Made by a program: the position numbers and the translations under genes
The notes under the pieces: model-generated
What the model was told of the DNA's origin: nothing
The model's input: the letters and a program-made list of their open reading frames with translations, nothing else
Databases searched by the model: none
Part shown: piece after piece, positions 61,498 through 64,000 of the stretch
How positions within the stretch are numbered: the stretch's first letter is position 1
Layout of the letters: every line of letters starts with the position of its first letter
Assembly (NCBI RefSeq): GCF_021155765.1
Contig: NC_060106.1
Location: 16,704,031 to 16,768,030, forward strand
From: Diprion similis
Lineage: Eukaryota; Arthropoda; Insecta; Hymenoptera; Diprionidae
Length of the DNA: 64,000 nt
Direction of reading: 5' to 3'

Positions 61498-64000
61498 ATG
61501 AACATTACGTGCTGCATTTGTGCCGAGCTTCTTGTACCCTCGGACGATGTGACTTTCACACCATGCGGACATTTCTTTCATTTCGTATGCGTTACTCACT
61601 GGTTGGAAAGGTATTATTGATTCACAGTCGATTAAATAATGTCATATTTCAACGTACCCGCCCCATGTTTCATCAAGTTTAATTCAAGACAAAGGGCTTT
61701 ACGTGTCTTTACGTCTTCTGCGGTGATCTGCAATCTTACTTTTATTCGTAATTTTACGACGAATCTCTAATAGATAAACGTTTTTTATCAGCACAACAAA
61801 ATCCCTGCTCTCGAATAGACGTACAGATGATTATTTAACTCAAATTTCTTCATCGGTAGATAGAAGGTCCTCTGGCCAAGAACCTGGAGGTCATTATTGT
61901 TGTTGTCATCTTGAACACTGTTACATCAATTTGATTATTTATTTTTTATACTTTGCCAGGTCCAAGACTTGCCCACAATGCAGAACAAAGGTCACAGAAA
62001 AAACAATCCACAGAGCATATTTCAATTTTTCGAACACAGACACAGATCGAGAAAATGTTGGACAGCTTCATAGTAAAATTGACAGTTTGAAATTTGAAAT
62101 CAAACTGAAAGACTTGGATATTAAGAATTGTGGAGAAGAGAATGCAAAGTTTAAGGCACAGAACATCGGCCTTCGGGCAGAAGTTAAGAAACTTGAGATT
62201 GAAATTGAGAAACAGAGGTCTGCCATTTACGCCCTTAAGGAGCAAGCCAAATACTTGAAAGAAAAAAGCTCTGATGCTGATGCGGCTCAGAAAGAAGTTG
62301 TTAGGTTGAAAGCATGTCTTCAACAATGCCACCAGTAAGCAAATTTAGTTGAACACTATAATCGTGGCAATTCTTAAAGAGCAATGTTGAGCACCAATTA
62401 CACAAGATGATGAAAAAAACTTGGCTTCCTATCAATGCGAGCTTCTGAAGCTTGAAATAAAAAAAATTAAAACCGAATCTAATGATTTATTATTATCGTT
62501 ACAGAATACAAACACTCATAACTGGTTCACAAGCCGAAGTAGACAGAATGCTCAGCGAATCACATGACAGAGAATCGCTTATCACATATCTCTCCATAAT
62601 GAAACGGTAATTATGTACTAAAAAACTATCCGAATTCAAATAATCAAGTTATATCTCAAACATCTATAAGAATATTTACTTAAATGGATCATTGCAGGGA
62701 AATGAGCTGCAGCTTACAGAGACGCAAGGAAATCCGAGAAAGAGTCAGAAAGCTACAAGAAGAACTCCTTGTTGTTAAATCTGAGCGAAATGATCTTATG
62801 CGGAAAGAAAGTAAATTCAGGTATAAACTTTTCGTGTTAACTAACAGTTTCTGGTTATTTTTATTAGAAATAATGATTCCCTTTTGGGTTAAATGATGCA
62901 TCTACTCGCTGTCTGGCAATTTGCTCTTGCATACAATATTTTAAATAATATACATTATATATAGTACGTTTGCTTCTTTGTGCTTTTGCTGTATCCTCTT
63001 CTTTCACGCTTCCTTCTTACGCTTTTCAACCATTCTATTCCTTGTCCTTTATTACTCATGACACACATTCTCTCATTACATAGATTCCTGTCTTTGTTTC
63101 TGTCTCGCATAATCTACATAGTTTTTTCCCTTCTTCCATCTCCAGTATCTGATTGCGCCCCATTTCTTTCCTAGTCTAAATCTTTCTATTATCTTATTTT
63201 TTGTCCCTTAATTTTCTCCTGGAAGTATCTTGGAAACTTTTCTGTTCTCCACCTTTGTAGTCTTTGGTATACGTTGACTCCACCAGTCTACTTTCTCTTT
63301 CTTTTTCTACTTCCAGTACTCCATTTCTCCATAATTCCGACGTGTTTTCTCTTTTGTCGTCTCTTCCTTCTGCCTCCCATCTGCTCAATCTTAGTTTTTG
63401 TATAGTTCATCCCTTGCTTCTCCTAGTCTGGTTTCTGTTCAACTTTCTTTATCCATCTCCCTCCTGCATTGTCTGAGTATTGTATTTTCTGACCTCTTTA
63501 TGTTTTCTCCGTACTCTCTCTCCTGCCTGTACAGTAATCTTTCCACGTTTACCTCCAGTTCCTTATATTACGACAGACATATTATGCCTTTCTTCCAGTC
63601 TATCCTTTTCTTTTCAAATCTTATCCATAATCTTTCTGAATCCCTCCCTACTTTTTTACCTGTGTATTTCCATACCTCGTTTTTCACTCCATCCATGCCT
63701 GTACTCTTGTTCTTTTTCAGCTTTTTGATTGTCACCTTAGTTTCTTTTCTTTTAGTATTTTCTGTCTTGCTCATTTCCGTGTCAATCCTTTCCTACGCCT
63801 GTTGTTTCTACTTATCCACTGTTATAATCGTTAATTGTTAATCAGGCTCTGCAATTATTTGCAATATATATTAGTCATATTCAATCAACATCAAAAATAT
63901 CATTTGTGTTCCAGACAATTGGAAGCAAACTTGATTCATTGCGAGAACGAGAAGAAATCGTTGGAATTGAAACTCGAAGAACTCAAAAGTCAACTTACTT
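61498..64000 (+). CDS. TRAIP: TRAIP/No poles RING E3 ubiquitin ligase, 5' part (runs off window)
   Basis: Exons: 61498-61610, 61960-62334, 62505-62606, 62698-62820 and 63915 onward; phases agree and the gene continues past 64,000. The N terminus is a RING domain: C5-X2-C8-X14-C23-X-H25-X2-H28-X2-C31-X10-C42-X2-C45. A long charged coiled coil follows (exons 2-5), the order seen in TRAIP and Drosophila nopo, a nuclear E3 ligase acting in replication-stress and embryonic genome-integrity pathways. The C-terminal part, including any PIP box, lies outside the window. Intron 4 (62,821-63,914) is unusually long for this gene and holds an antisense retroelement fragment. Confidence 0.93.
62970..63835 (-). 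mobile_element. Decayed non-LTR reverse-transcriptase fragment in TRAIP intron 4
   Basis: The plus strand is markedly C/T-rich. Read on the minus strand, a frame at 63,774-63,568 contains VTIKKLKKNKSTGMDGVKNE, followed by VWKY. This is the typical region before the reverse-transcriptase core in Jockey/R1/CR1-type elements (pattern: I..LK..K..G.DG..NE). Other frames to about 63,194 are Lys/Arg/Glu-rich and probably continue the same fragment with frameshifts. No catalytic YADD is seen. It is unrelated in sequence to the intact element in the satellite. Confidence 0.6.

Noticed and set aside
1-64000. tRNA, rRNA or other structured RNA genes
   Set aside because: I looked for tRNA-like and rRNA-like segments by eye and saw none; a covariance-model scan would be needed to exclude them fully.

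Overview
This is an AT-rich eukaryotic window with short phase-matched introns, a dense transposable-element load and insect-type genes. It is most likely an insect, probably hymenopteran; the order is my guess from the gene set and cannot be proved from the sequence alone.

The left 50 kb is a tandem cluster of one secreted-protein gene family, all on the minus strand. Copy 1 (1,469-5,005) and copy 3 (43,272-47,344) can be spliced into complete 199- and 275-residue proteins. Each has a signal peptide, only phase-0 introns, a conserved TATA box about 90 bp upstream of the ATG, and a cysteine spacing like the TsetseEP (DUF725) family. Flanking DNA was duplicated with the genes. Copy 2 (from 9,671 to about 42,620) is wrecked: only its last exon and pieces of intron remain.

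The middle of copy 2 is replaced by about 29.7 kb of satellite DNA with a 304-bp unit, about 84 units in all. The core stays in exact 304-bp register over 72 consecutive units and shows nested higher-order duplications of 6, 9, 12 and 21 units. Older units of about 308-312 bp lie at both edges. A nearly full-length non-LTR retrotransposon (13,053-17,263), with intact FP25K-like ORF1 and endonuclease-reverse transcriptase ORF2, sits cleanly inside one unit. To the right of the array lie a piggyBac-like end and two solo LTRs with perfect target-site duplications (AATA and ATCAG).

The right 13 kb is ordinary single-copy gene space. It holds IKK-beta (12 exons, plus strand, 50,947-55,172), a 69-residue membrane-protein gene that I do not recognise (minus, 55,504-56,012), SEC63 (12 exons, minus, 57,178-60,935), and the first five exons of the RING E3 ligase TRAIP/nopo (plus, from 61,498 past the window end). 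SEC63 and TRAIP are divergent and share a 562-bp intergenic region. These genes serve unrelated processes: NF-kB signalling, ER translocation, and genome-stability ubiquitination. No operon-like logic is implied.

The most notable structure is the expanding, hierarchically organised satellite lodged inside a member of a young gene family. I found no convincing new multi-gene system.
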